Positions 21,958 to 32,008 of a DNA stretch of 41,859 bases are shown in pieces (the first letter of the stretch is position 1; every line of letters begins with the position of its first letter). The stretch is from Nemertoderma westbladi (lineage: Eukaryota > Xenacoelomorpha > Nemertodermatida > Nemertodermatidae). The position numbers were made by a program, and so were the translations under genes. The notes beneath the pieces were generated by a model, which saw nothing but the letters and a program-made list of their open reading frames with translations, did no database searches and was not told the DNA's origin. Location of the stretch: positions 1 through 41,859 of the forward strand of contig JAUCBJ010005140.1 in assembly GCA_032718475.1 (NCBI GenBank), given 5' to 3'.

Positions 21958-22027
21958 AAATTTAAAAAAAACGCTTAATTAATATTGTTTGGCCGCTTTC
22001 AGCCACCTTACGCTGCGCTCCATCTTA

Positions 22028-22354
22028 TTCAGATCACATCTGCATTTAAAAACAGTCAGTCTGTCAGTTGACGTTGACCTACTACTACTACCACTACTAA
22101 GCACTCTCTGACGATTACTGTCAGACTCGCTCGCATTTTAATGTTAAAATACTGTAGGGCTACTGATTATAAACTGATTAATTATTACAATTAAGCAATT
22201 AGCCGATTAGGCCTACTGCAAAATTTCATAGTCAATTGTTGGCTTGGCGCGCATTAGATATCATGGCTGGCGCGATTTTCGTTTAACCGGAACGCGTGCG
22301 GCCAGGCGGCGCGCTTTTTGTCAATATTCCATATAGGTGCCTGCCTACCACCTA
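22028..22354. other. Short non-coding gap between two transposons
   Basis: No gene. The left part holds the direct-repeat partner of 15644-15680. The TA at 22353-22354 is the target dinucleotide of the Tigger element. Confidence 0.5.
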
Positions 22355-22628
22355 CCGTAAACCGGGGTGACTTCGACATGCGGGGTGAATTCGATAAAAA
22401 TTAATATTGTTTGTAAGTTCTATCATCTACAGTAGGGCCTACTGCAAATGTGTTTATATTTCGCCCATTACAGCATTAGCATATACCAGCATTCCGGTAC
22501 CATGTACAGCTGTGCAGTACCGGTAAATTAGTAAATAGGACTTTCTGTTTACTACAATAGTAGGCCTATATAAAAGACAGCAAGAAATTCTATAAACTAT
22601 CTTATATATTATTATATTAAAATTAACA

Positions 22629-24384
22629 ATGCCGCGTGTTTATACGAGACAAAGAGGGGCAAGACAATATTTATCTTCATATGGAGATGATAAAATGAAA
22701 AGCGCAATTAATCGTGTCAGGAAAGGGGAGCTAAGTGTATCTAAAGCATCAAAAACTTATAAGGTTCCTTATGCGACCTTGCATAATAAAGTCAATAACA
22801 CGCATCCCCTTAATCATGGAGGGCAATCTATCCTAAGCAAGGTAGAAGAGGATGTTCTTCTTAAAGTCATCAACGTTCTTTGCGAATGGAAATGCCCTGT
22901 AGACAACCTTGATATCCGCATGTTAGTCCAAGGGTATTTGAATAGAAAGGGTGTGATTGCACGATCGTTTGCGAATAATACACCAGGAATCGATTGGATC
23001 AACTCATTTAAAAAGAGAAATAATTTAACTTCTCGTACAGCTGACAATGTCAAACCGAGCAGAGTGGAAATAACAACAGAAAGTGTGTGTGACTTCTTTG
23101 ACAATTTAGGAAAGGCAATACCTGTTAATATGCCACCATCAAACATGTATAACTATAACGAAACAAACTTTGCTGACAACCCTGGCAACAAGAAAGTGAT
23201 ATGCCGACGAGGCCGCAATCGGGTAGAAAGGAAAATTGATCACTCAAAGTCAAATATCAGTGTTCTTTTCTGCGCCAATGCCGAAGGAATCTATCTACCT
23301 CCAATGGTTTGCTACAAAGCCAAGAATTGCTATTCTGAATGGACAAAAAATGGTCCAAATGGTGCAGTCTATGATTCTACTGAAAGCGGGTGGTTCGATA
23401 CTCCAAAATTTGAAATATGGTTCTTTACTGTATTTCTGCCTCATGCAATAAACCACCGAGTAGCTGGATTTCCTATATTGATAATAGGAGACAATCTATC
23501 TTCACATCTTTCTGTTCCCGTAATTGAAAAATGTATTGAACTACAGATTAGATTTGTTTTCCTAATTGCTAACACAACCAACTTGATGCAGCCCTTAGAT
23601 GTTGCGGTATTCCGTCCATGTAAGCGAATATGGAGGAAGGTTTTAGATAACTGGCGCAAGGAGACAAGAATCCGGGGGAGCATTCCCAAGAACCAGTTCC
23701 CTGGTTTGCTCTCTTTAGTCTGTGGTAAACTTGAAGAACAGCCTGAGAATGTTAAAGCTGGATTCCGGAGCAGTGGAATTCATCCTTTAAATAGGAACGA
23801 AGTTTTAAAGAAGCTTCCGCAAGCAACCACTACAGGGGAGTCAAGCATACAGGAAGTGGCAGAATGCTTTGGACAGGAAGTGGCCAGTCTATTAAAGAAG
23901 AATGTAGAACCAGCTGGAAAACGATCTAATAAACGAGGACCGAAATTATTGCCAGGTCAACCAGCAAACGCTGAAACTGTAAAGGAAATAAATTCTTTGA
24001 AGAAGAAGAATAAACCACCTTCAACTGTATCTGATGCCGTGGAGACCATAGATGATGGTAGTACTATTACCGATTCTGACCCTGAGCCTGATGACACCAT
24101 GGTCAATGAAACAACCATTTCGGACTCTGATGATAATGGATTAGATTTGTGTGGATTATGTCACGCCGTGAACCCTCCCAATAGTCACAAAGGTTATGCA
24201 ATTGAGTGGCAGGATTGCGACAATTGTTCGCAGTGGTTCCATACCAAATTGTATAATCAGAAAAGTTGGTCAAGGTATATCTGGTACAGATATATGTAAA
24301 TGTACAATTGGTGATGATACTGAAGCAGAAGCTGAACTTGAGACGGAAGATTTGGATGAATTGTACAAGATTAACGAACAGTGA
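22629..24384 (+). pseudogene. pogo/Tigger transposase, catalytic Asp lost, C-terminus shifted
   Basis: 556 codons open from ATG 22629 to 24299. The N-terminus has a Psq-type helix-turn-helix (KGELSVSKASKTYKVPYATL) and a CENP-B-like second DNA-binding part. The DDE_1 core has Asp288 in IIGDNLSSH and Asp324 in NLMQPLDVAVF, 35 residues apart. The first catalytic position, normally D in a NYDETN-type motif, is Asn177 (NYNETN, codon AAC at 23157). After an acidic linker there is a C-terminal PHD-finger-like segment (LCGLCHAVNPP, WQDCDNCSQWFHT). The expected final Cys pair (ICKC) lies in another frame ending at 24384, so a small indel near 24258 breaks it. The enzyme is probably inactive, although the body of the frame is otherwise open. 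Confidence 0.85.
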
Positions 24385-24828
24385 AGTATTACCGTACTGC
24401 CGTACGCGTACAGGACAGCCATATCACCATATTATATTAGGCCTACCGGTAATGACCGACCTATTGTTTAAAATATGCAGCATAAACTGGAAACTATCGT
24501 TAAAATATGCAACATGAGCAATGAGCATAAATCATTAACTAATTGTTTATTTCTTCTGTACAGTGCTTATATTTACACTATTCATAATTACCGTATTCAA
24601 TAATAAAGCATAACCTATAGTCATCCATGGTAATTGCCCTTAAAAACACGTCTTTGAAGTTTGTATAGACTGTTTTTAAGTGCGATTATCATGGATGCTT
24701 TTTTAAAAGATAAAAAAATGTCGAAGTCACCCCTTTGTAAGCTTAAATTCGATGATATGATAAATACAATAAAAAATCGAAGTCACCCCATAGTAAGGGG
24801 TGACTTCGACATTTACAGAAGTTAAAAA

Positions 24829-24869
24829 AAAATAGGAAAGCACACCATATTGGTGTGCTTTCCTATTTT
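24829..24869. repeat. Perfect 19-bp hairpin with 3-nt loop
   Basis: 24829-24847 pairs perfectly with 24851-24869 around TAT. It lies in the Tigger 3' region between subterminal motif copies. It could be a nested palindrome or an RNA hairpin. Confidence 0.9.
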
Positions 24870-24991
24870 AATTAAAACGCTGAATAGCATAATGTTACGT
24901 TGAGACAAAATACTGCTTATTAGAACATAGCAATACTTCAGAATTATTTAATGAATGCTAAAAAATATCGAAGTCACCCCGGTCTACGGTA

Positions 24992-25121
24992 CCAACGTGC
25001 AACATCACTCACCTCCCCTCTCATGCTCCCAGTCTGCCAGTGAACAATTTTGAGGCATAATTTAGTAGCAGGTTTACAGCAGTACCGGTACTGGTAGCGT
25101 GGTAGGTACTGTTAATTAAAT
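24992..25121 (+). promoter_or_regulatory. Short upstream region of NIPSNAP
   Basis: Only 130 bp separate the Tigger right end from the NIPSNAP start codon. No TATA box is evident. GTACCGGTAC at about 25083 is palindromic. Any promoter or first exon must lie here or inside or beyond the transposon. Confidence 0.35.
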
Positions 25122-25961
25122 ATGTTACGGTCATTGTTGACCGTCCGAAACCCGGTCGCTACCGGTAGTACCTCTAACATTACTCGACGAAACCTTACGA
25201 TATGCAGACTCCCGCAGAGGGCGGACAGTTGGGATTGGTTCAAGGGGATGATGAGTCGTCCGAACGTGGAAGTTCCTACCAGTGCTCACTCCCAGAAACT
25301 CACAACGTCGAGCGTTATTTACGAGATACAGTTCCAACGCGTACGTCCGGACGCGCTGGACGATTACATGAAACTCTGTGAGTCGGAATTACCGCGAATC
25401 AGCCAGAGTTCCGAGTTTCCGTGCGAGTTACTAGGTTCGTGGATGACGGTGCACGGTGCCCAGGACGAGGCGTTGCATTTGTTCATGTACGACGGGGGCT
25501 ACCAGGCCCTCCAGGACTGCATGCCCAAGCTACACGGCGACGCGACTAACAGCGCATTCCGTAAGGAACGCAACTCAATGCTGATCACTCGAACCAACCA
25601 GTTGTGTATGGAGTTCTCCTTCTGGGGCCGTCCGCAGCCGCAAGTCGGCTGCTCCATCTACGAGCTGCGCTCCTACAACCTGCAGCCGGGGACCCTGATC
25701 GAGTGGGGCAACTGGTGGGCGCGCGGTCTGAAACTGCGGCAGTTCGCAGGTCACGCGGCCGCGGGGTTGTTCTCCCAGGTTGGCGAGCTGTACAGCGTGT
25801 ACCATCTGTGGGGCTACGAGAGTCTGCAACGACGCAAGGAGATACGGGAGCAGACGTGGCACCAACCCGGTTGGGACGAGGTTGTGTCAGCCACCGTGCC
25901 GCTCTGTCGGAAGATGGAGTCTCGGATAATGCTGCCACTCCCCTTCTCTCCACTCAGATAA
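25122..25961 (+). CDS. NIPSNAP family mitochondrial protein
   Basis: 279 aa in a single uninterrupted frame, close to the usual ~280 aa of animal NIPSNAP1/2. Residues 1-35 are Arg-rich with few acidic residues (MLRSLLTVRNPVATG...), consistent with a mitochondrial targeting sequence. Two ferredoxin-like NIPSNAP domains follow: the first holds VIYEIQFQRVRPDALDDYM and SFWGRPQPQVG, the second SIYELRSYNLQPGTLIEWG and GELYSVYHLWGY. The family-typical C-terminus is MESRIMLPLPFSPLR. NIPSNAP proteins are mitochondrial and in vertebrates act as signals for mitophagy. It has no introns, although vertebrate homologues have many, and it is much more GC-rich than its AT-rich surroundings, so it may be a retrogene or have lost its introns. 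An AATAAA at 26116-26121 could serve as polyA signal. Confidence 0.93.
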   Translation: MLRSLLTVRNPVATGSTSNITRRNLTICRLPQRADSWDWFKGMMSRPNVEVPTSAHSQKLTTSSVIYEIQFQRVRPDALDDYMKLCESELPRISQSSEFPCELLGSWMTVHGAQDEALHLFMYDGGYQALQDCMPKLHGDATNSAFRKERNSMLITRTNQLCMEFSFWGRPQPQVGCSIYELRSYNLQPGTLIEWGNWWARGLKLRQFAGHAAAGLFSQVGELYSVYHLWGYESLQRRKEIREQTWHQPGWDEVVSATVPLCRKMESRIMLPLPFSPLR

Positions 25962-28059
25962 ACTAACAGCTGAAGGGAATAGTTAACATTTAGCGATCAA
26001 CGTGTATTTTTGTTTTATTTTCTTCTTTTTTTTTTCATTAATTAGTTATTCTTGACAACAATTACTACTGTTCAACCCAAAATATAATGTGTCTTTCTAA
26101 ACTTTTCTTCTAACCAATAAATATGGTTCGATCATACACTGAGAGCCTCTGAGAGACGTTGCGTTCACGCAGACAGCGTTGGTTTGTTTATAGTTAGGTG
26201 TTCTTCCTCACCTGGACCACGCTATTTAAACCATTGCCGATAAAATTAAAACAACAATATTAGGTAGTAAAATTAACTGCGATAAAGTTACTCAACAAAT
26301 ACACCACTTACTTGGGTTGCAATACATAAAGTATTTATTACTTTATAACTTTAAAATTCTACAAAACATTTTGTTATACGAAGATTTTTAACCGCAGAGG
26401 AAATCGAATATTATTGGCCAAGGATGTCCGATCTGATATCACTGTATGACGCTTTAAATATAATACATGTTTGGTGGAATGTTTTTGTCCAAATGGTTGC
26501 GAATTGTAATTGTTCAGCTGTTCCACTTAGGGATGTGAGTAAATATGAAGGAAATTTAACTTCTCCCGAATTTACGACCACAAGAGCCAAAAGACACCAA
26601 ACCACTTCAACACCTTTAAGGAAAGCAAGCCGGAATCACTTGTTACTTGTCTTTACTCAACTTCTGTTTTCCTATGTGTTTTTTAGAATGTGTGTAAATT
26701 ATGAAAATAGCATGAGGTATTAAATTGTGAAAGAGTTAAAATTAAAAATGTATTAATTTCCGAAATTGTGAAAAAGACCTACGTAGTTCTACAGAAGTCC
26801 CTTCAGCTATCAGATATAATTTGCACTTCAAACCATCCCGTCCCAACACCTTTTATTTGGGTACGAATTTCGAATTAGATCAGCAGTTATCTATTGAATT
26901 TATCTATATTTATGTTTATATTCACCCGAACGTTAATTGAGGAATTGTTGTACCAATACTGAACAGTGTGGCAATGTAGCACTGCTTGATGTCCCCTATT
27001 CTCTAAATCATGATGACTTTCTGCTATAGAACGGTATAAACACTTGTAACTTTCACATTTTGTGGTGCATTAAATTTGGATATTTGTTATAATTAAAATG
27101 TATTAATATATTGTTAGAAGTTTTATAATATTTTTTATTGTGTTTTATTATATTGAGTATCGGAATTGTTGCTACACTAAGTGTAATGGAACTGAAACCT
27201 GGTAGAACTTTATGGTTTTTTTCAGGACTGAATCTGGAATTGAAAGTTTTTCTGCACTGACCTGACGCAGAATTCTCGAACTAAAAACTTAAAACTATGT
27301 TTGGTCTATTACTTATTGTTGACCAGCGATGGCATAACGAAACGAAACTTAAGAAATTTCTTTTTGTTTTGATAAATTTCGTTTCGTTTTTTACAAATCC
27401 GATTCATGGCGTTTAGTTTCGTTTTGTATCAATCTATGAAAGTTTCGTTTCGTAGATTATAAATTCGTTTCGTTTTCTTCTAAATTTTTTGATAGTTTTA
27501 AATATATCCGCCCCCCAGTATTTTATAAAATAGCTCAATATAATTCTATCAATATACAGGCAGACAGGTGTTCTATACTGGTACCATACGTAACGTCCGG
27601 GCAGGGGGAATAGTACACCAGTTGCTCTATTATATGTAGTACTAATTTACTATCAGTATTGCCTTAGTGCCTTATTACAGTTCTACTGTAGTTGGCGCCC
27701 TAGTCTATTGCATTGCAATGGTGCCGGGAACTGGAAAGCAAAAGGGTTGGATGTATTGAAGGAAATAATTTACTCCTTTTACATTTACATCAATTATGGA
27801 GAATATCATTATTATTATTATTATTTATAATTTTTCAATTAGTTATATTAATAAATTTATATCGTACAATGATTAATTACTTTTTAATTTAAGGAAACGA
27901 ATGTTTCTATTTTTCTTGCATGTGTTTTTATTTCGTTATTCGTATCGTTTAATACTTTTCGTTACGTTATTTTTCGTTTCGTTATACCCACATAAATTTT
28001 CAGACTAATTGCTCAAATATTGTAGAAGTAGTTGACTCATAAAAATAATATATGGAGAT
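25962..28059. other. Long non-coding stretch
   Basis: It holds the NIPSNAP 3' region and AT-rich DNA. The 99-codon frame at 26424-26723 has no recognisable features and is not called. A candidate non-autonomous DNA element occupies about 27330-27990: AACGAAACGAAAC near its left side faces the inverse GTTTCGTTATACC near 27980, with further TTTCGTTTCGTTT blocks inside. Its ends and target duplication are not clear. A short ATT microsatellite lies near 27808. Confidence 0.45.
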
Positions 28060-28215
28060 AATCGGCCTTATTACCATCTAATGGTAGCTAAATGGGTACC
28101 AGTTTTCTCTGGGGGTATAGTTCTGGGAGGGGGGGGGGGGGGGGGGGCTGGAAATATTATATCGCCAGAACTTTGTGGGTATCCCTGGCCTAACGGCCGA
28201 ATAAACTTTTATTTA
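28060..28215 (+). mobile_element. 5'-truncated copy of the SINE seen at 1450-1737
   Basis: The sequence matches, in opposite orientation, the non-tRNA half of the first SINE: a GCTAAATGGGTACCAG-type start, a G-run, then ATCCCTGGCCTAACGGCCGA. The pol III head is missing. The long G-run (about 28130-28147) replaces a short C-run in the other copy. Confidence 0.65.
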
Positions 28216-28257
28216 ACTTATTATCTTTTTACTTTTATTAATAACACTAACTAAATT

Positions 28258-28914
28258 TTACTTAAATGGAAAACTAGTCAAAATAGTAATTAACTACAAG
28301 TATCTTGGAATGATTTTTCAACCGTCCCTATCGTTTACCAAACATTGTGTTGCAGTCACTTGTAAATGTTTAAAAACAATCCATTCCATACACGATCCGC
28401 ACTTATTGTCAGTATCGACAGCTATGCGCTTATTTTCTATTAAGATTGTGCCGGTCATAACATATGGTTTACGAGTAATATGGCCCCATTTGAAATCCAG
28501 TGATATGGAAACTTTAGATAAAATTAAAACAGTCTATCTGAAGAAGACTCTATCAGTTTCAAAATTTAGTAAAAATCGCCTAGTCTACGCATTGGCTCAG
28601 GAACCTCCGTTGACACTGGAGTTGGTGGACAAGTTAAATCTTCCACTCACAACAGAGTTTAATATCTATCACAGTAATATTAATGAAAAACTCGACGACA
28701 TCCAAAGTGAATTTTGGTCTTTAGGACTCCACTCTGATCGAAGTTGGGCGACCTCGAACCAAAAGTCTCGACAAATTCTCTCACGTTTAGCAATGCACGG
28801 ACACCATGACCATATTTGCTCGACAGGGCGTTTTCACGAAGCCTCTAGTAGTTGCTGTTGTAGACTCTGTGGCGAGCCGTACTGCGTCGCAGTACCATCT
28901 CATATCTTGTAGAG
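28258..28914 (+). pseudogene. LINE reverse transcriptase C-terminal fragment
   Basis: Open from NGKLVKIVINYKYLGMIFQP through FSIKIVPVITYGLRVIWP and ETLDKIKTVYLKKTL, the region after the RT palm in non-LTR retrotransposons. It ends near a CCCRLCGE zinc-knuckle-like motif. The in-frame stop after SHIL cuts the knuckle; the last Cys (SCRAN) is in another frame. No catalytic FADD box remains. It differs from the LINE family at 13041, so it is a second family, 5'-truncated. Confidence 0.7.
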
Positions 28915-30874
28915 CGAACTCTAAAAGTTTATATTATTACAGCAATCTTAATTAATCGTGCGTAATCTCTTCGTAATACCATATGCATATATGTGAAATT
29001 TTGTACCTCGTTTTTTACTGTACCAATATTTTTGGTTTAATAAATAATATTAAATTAATAACACTAACACACAAGCTTAACTAGACTGCAATAAAACAAC
29101 ATAATTAGTATGTGTAATAATTAATCAATTAATTGCAAACCCTTATTACCACGTTGAGTTGTCTCCATATAATTAAAACACAAGGATTATTTATTTAATA
29201 AGATTATCATTAATTAAAAAGCAACGAAAATTACAAGAGTTTCTGCTATTTAAAACGCCTTGTGAACTGAGTCCTATCCTAACTGACCCAACTCTGTTTA
29301 TCGGGGGTTTAATCTATGTATCTTACAACTATAAAATGCACTGTATGGTATGTAGGCCTAACTACAAACACTTATCTGTGTGAGTCGAAAGCAACACCAA
29401 CCTACAACACACGAAGAACCCAAGTACAGTATTATAGACAACAGGCGCAACACACCAAACATGATAAATTTAAATACACTGCAAATCGAAATCTACATAG
29501 TACAGTATATTATAATAATAGTCTATTGTGTTTATATAAATGAATCAGTAGCGCTAACCAGTTTAGTCACTGAGAGTCAGTCACTTAGAGATAGGATAGG
29601 CAACTTAAGACTGCCTGTTCAATAGAAGTGGATTAGGTGGGAGAGTGAATGTCAGGGGCAAGTGGCTGAACTGGTTAGCGCTACTGATGAGGTCTGATAG
29701 GCTGAAACGTACTGTACGTTAAGCGCTGGTTCAACCCCCCGGTGACGCGCTTTCTCATTTTATCCATTTCTGAACAAAATCATAATATTACTTAGTGTTT
29801 ATAGGCCTAAATGTATTTTTATTATCAACCACTTCTTCCCACTAAGCTGAATTTATTATTATTATTTATATTTTCATTTGTTTTACTTCAGGTTAAATCG
29901 ACATTTAAATTAAAGTTAAAATACTTTCAGTTTCAATGACAGCAATTAATCCTGCATCTACAAACCATTACCGTACCAATAGAGGATATTTCGAGTTACA
30001 ATATTGCAGGGCAGTTTAAAAAACCACCATATCTTAGTTGTAATTTTAATTAAATATTAGACCAACTGTTATTATCACACCATGATGGCCCGTAATCTAA
30101 TATACTGTACAGTAGGACTACAGTAGTGTCAGTTTATAAATTATGAGGATATCATTTTGCTTGAAATTTCAAACACAACTAGTTCGACTCACCACACCGT
30201 CGCGTCCATGACAACACGGAACCGGAATTTTATATTTAACCAATAAATATATGTCGTTTACAAGCGTTTGAATTTGCTCCTTTCGTATCGCCGCCATTCT
30301 ACACATTAATCGTGATATCATTATAATGTTTAGTTAATAAGCAGGCGAGAGACATGGGCGTTTAAATATGATACTGTAGGAGTAATAATTCGCTGGGCGC
30401 CATTTATTCTATCTTATAAACGCAATATTCTGGAATAAAGATAATAATGAAAAGCTGAGCTGCAACCGTATTAATATATTGTACATATCTACATAGCTAC
30501 TCATACATAAACAAAATGTTCCAGAATAAGAATGAATGGCCGGCCTCCAGCGAACAATAATTCTTACAATCTCTGAACGCTACGAAATTCACAGAAATTT
30601 AAATTTCACCAATATGGTTGTAGAAAAAAATGTGCGGGGGGGGGGGGGTTCGGCATCATCAGAAAATCACACCATATTACGGGTCATCGTGTATACCATA
30701 CCAATCAAATAATTAATTGTATAAACTTGAGAGCCACACATTTTTTTAACACTGTTTAATTATAACCTCTAGGGCCTACCATTACATTTCGTTTGAGTAT
30801 AATATTCTTGTATGTTTAGACAGGCCGCAGTATTTAACATTTATAAAGTTTCGCTTGTTCTATAATTAACTTAA
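28915..30874. other. Non-coding stretch
   Basis: AT-rich. Apart from the tRNA-like repeat at 29545-29742 and a G-run near 30636, I see no gene. Short frames at 29316-29625 have no homology that I recognise. Confidence 0.5.
29545..29742 (+). repeat. tRNA-derived repeat with inverted box A partner
   Basis: At 29664-29735 a box A-like TGGCTGAACTGG and a box B-like GGTTCAACCCC are spaced as in a tRNA-derived SINE. The box A region also occurs inverted at about 29547-29571 (CAGTAGCGCTAACCAGTT), so the two halves can fold back with a ~100-nt loop. Confidence 0.5.
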
Positions 30875-32008
30875 TTATTGAACTTTGCTACACTTTATTA
30901 GGTTGCATCGACAGTTGCTCTTGCCCACCCTGAGATGACTCCATTTGGTTGTAAGGCGGGACCTCTGTAGTGCAAACTGAACCAAGTTATGTAGCATTTC
31001 CTCGTAAGGCATACCGGCAGCTTCCCACAACAATGAGAACATATTGGTAGTAGCCAAACACGGTAAACTGTTCACCTCGTTGATATAAACTATCCCGTTG
31101 TTAGCCAATAGGAAGTCGACCCTCGCCAGCCCAGCGCAGTCCAGAGCGCGGTAGGCGCGAATCGCCTCTTTCCGTATGGACTCCGACACCGACTCATCCA
31201 ACGGAGCCGGAATCAGTAAGTCAGCTCGCCCTTCGGCATTCTTCGTCTCGAAGTCGTAGAAATCCGCTCGGTGTCTGACCTCTCCGATCACCGACGCTCG
31301 AGGATCGTCGTTGCCCAGCACAGCGCATTCCAACTCCCTCGGATTCACTAAACCTTCCTCAACAATAACCCTTCGGTCGAACTCTGTTGCCCTGCGCAAT
31401 CCCGTTTCTAACTCACCCCTGGTTCGTGCTTTAGATATACCTATAGACGAGCCGAGATTAGCCGGTTTAATAAAACAAGGATATCCAATAGAATTCTCGA
31501 TCTCATCACAAAGTTGTGGCAGAATTTCATCCGAATTAATCTGCCAATGATAGGCCGCCATGTATTTTATTTGGGGTAAACCAGTTTGCGACAACAAGTT
31601 CTTCGCTATGATTTTATCCATGCAAACAGCGGATCCCAGGACTCCGGATCCAACATAAGGTGTCTCCATTAGTGACAGTAGACCCTGTAGAGTCCCGTCC
31701 TCTCCGTTGGGGCCATGGACTATGGGGAACCAAACGTCAATCTCCCCTACAGTCGGGGGGTACACCCATCGCTGGTTCGATCTGGTTGCTGGGTAACTGT
31801 CCATAGGTACCCCTGTCTCCAATACCCCCTTAGAGATCTCTTCTGTCTCCCAGCACCCGTCTCTCCGTATGTAGAAGGCTCGCACCGCATATCTGTCTGC
31901 GTTAGATCCCGCACCTAACGCTTTAGCTATACTCCTCGCAGACTTTATTGACACTTCATGCTCCCCCGATCGCCCTCCAAACAATAAACCAACTTGTAGT
32001 AAAGCCAT
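30875..32008 (-). CDS. ddl-like: D-Ala-D-Ala-ligase-like ATP-grasp enzyme, copy 1
   Basis: 377 aa from ATG 32008. An upstream in-frame ATG at 32044 adds 12 residues, but the bacterial-type start MALLQVGLLFGG is preferred, and copy 2 uses the same start. Ddl joins two D-alanines using ATP. Visible motifs: the N-terminal GGRSGEHEVS, whose Glu16 matches catalytic Glu15 of E. coli DdlB; HGPNGEDGTLQGLL; GSAVCMDKIIAK; the ATP-grasp FIKPANLGSSIGISK; the omega-loop YDFETKNAEG; LARVDFLL; and the metal-binding INEVNS. Two departures stand out. Asn occupies the position of substrate-contacting Tyr216, and LPCLATTN replaces the usual PGFT-type motif. There are no introns. Animals lack peptidoglycan, so horizontal transfer from bacteria is the likely origin; its substrate now may differ. 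Confidence 0.88.
   Translation of the reverse strand: MALLQVGLLFGGRSGEHEVSIKSARSIAKALGAGSNADRYAVRAFYIRRDGCWETEEISKGVLETGVPMDSYPATRSNQRWVYPPTVGEIDVWFPIVHGPNGEDGTLQGLLSLMETPYVGSGVLGSAVCMDKIIAKNLLSQTGLPQIKYMAAYHWQINSDEILPQLCDEIENSIGYPCFIKPANLGSSIGISKARTRGELETGLRRATEFDRRVIVEEGLVNPRELECAVLGNDDPRASVIGEVRHRADFYDFETKNAEGRADLLIPAPLDESVSESIRKEAIRAYRALDCAGLARVDFLLANNGIVYINEVNSLPCLATTNMFSLLWEAAGMPYEEMLHNLVQFALQRSRLTTKWSHLRVGKSNCRCNLIKCSKVQ

Larger units (their letters stand above)
15716..22027. mobile_element. Integrase-type DNA transposon with HECT E3 ligase gene
   Basis: The ends are inverted copies. At the left a segment containing GGTGGCTGAAAGCGGCCAAA (from about 15730) leads into the palindrome array. 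At the right its inverse ends near 22020. Inside the arrays the inverted homology continues (16352-16450 against 21600-21703, e.g. ACCAATGACAATTCGTTCTA on the left). Enclosed are a DDE transposase gene (+) and a HECT ligase gene (-), arranged tail to tail with 153 bp between their stops. The transposase resembles the eukaryotic IS3EU-type integrase-core group. The exact outer boundary and target duplication are uncertain by some tens of bases. Confidence 0.8.
22355..24989 (+). mobile_element. pogo/Tigger-type Tc1-mariner element
   Basis: Terminal inverted repeats read CCGTAAACCGGGGTGACTTC at the left and the inverse of CCGTAGACCGGGGTGACTTC at the right (ending 24989). The element is flanked by TA on both sides (22353-22354, 24990-24991), the Tc1/mariner target. 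The motif GGGGTGACTTCGA recurs inside both ends: a variant at about 22382, and copies near 24722, 24776, 24797 and 24967. These are probable transposase binding sites. It encodes one transposase. Confidence 0.88.

Noticed and set aside
26424-26723. 99-codon frame downstream of NIPSNAP
   Set aside because: No recognisable domain, signal or repeat; open length is within what chance allows here.
29316-29625. Two overlapping short plus-strand frames
   Set aside because: No domain features; they end in a tRNA-like repeat region.
30875-32008. Bacterial contamination as the source of the ligase gene
   Set aside because: It lies in continuous sequence with hAT, SINE and LINE elements, and a second copy lies in the same window; there is no bacterial operon context.
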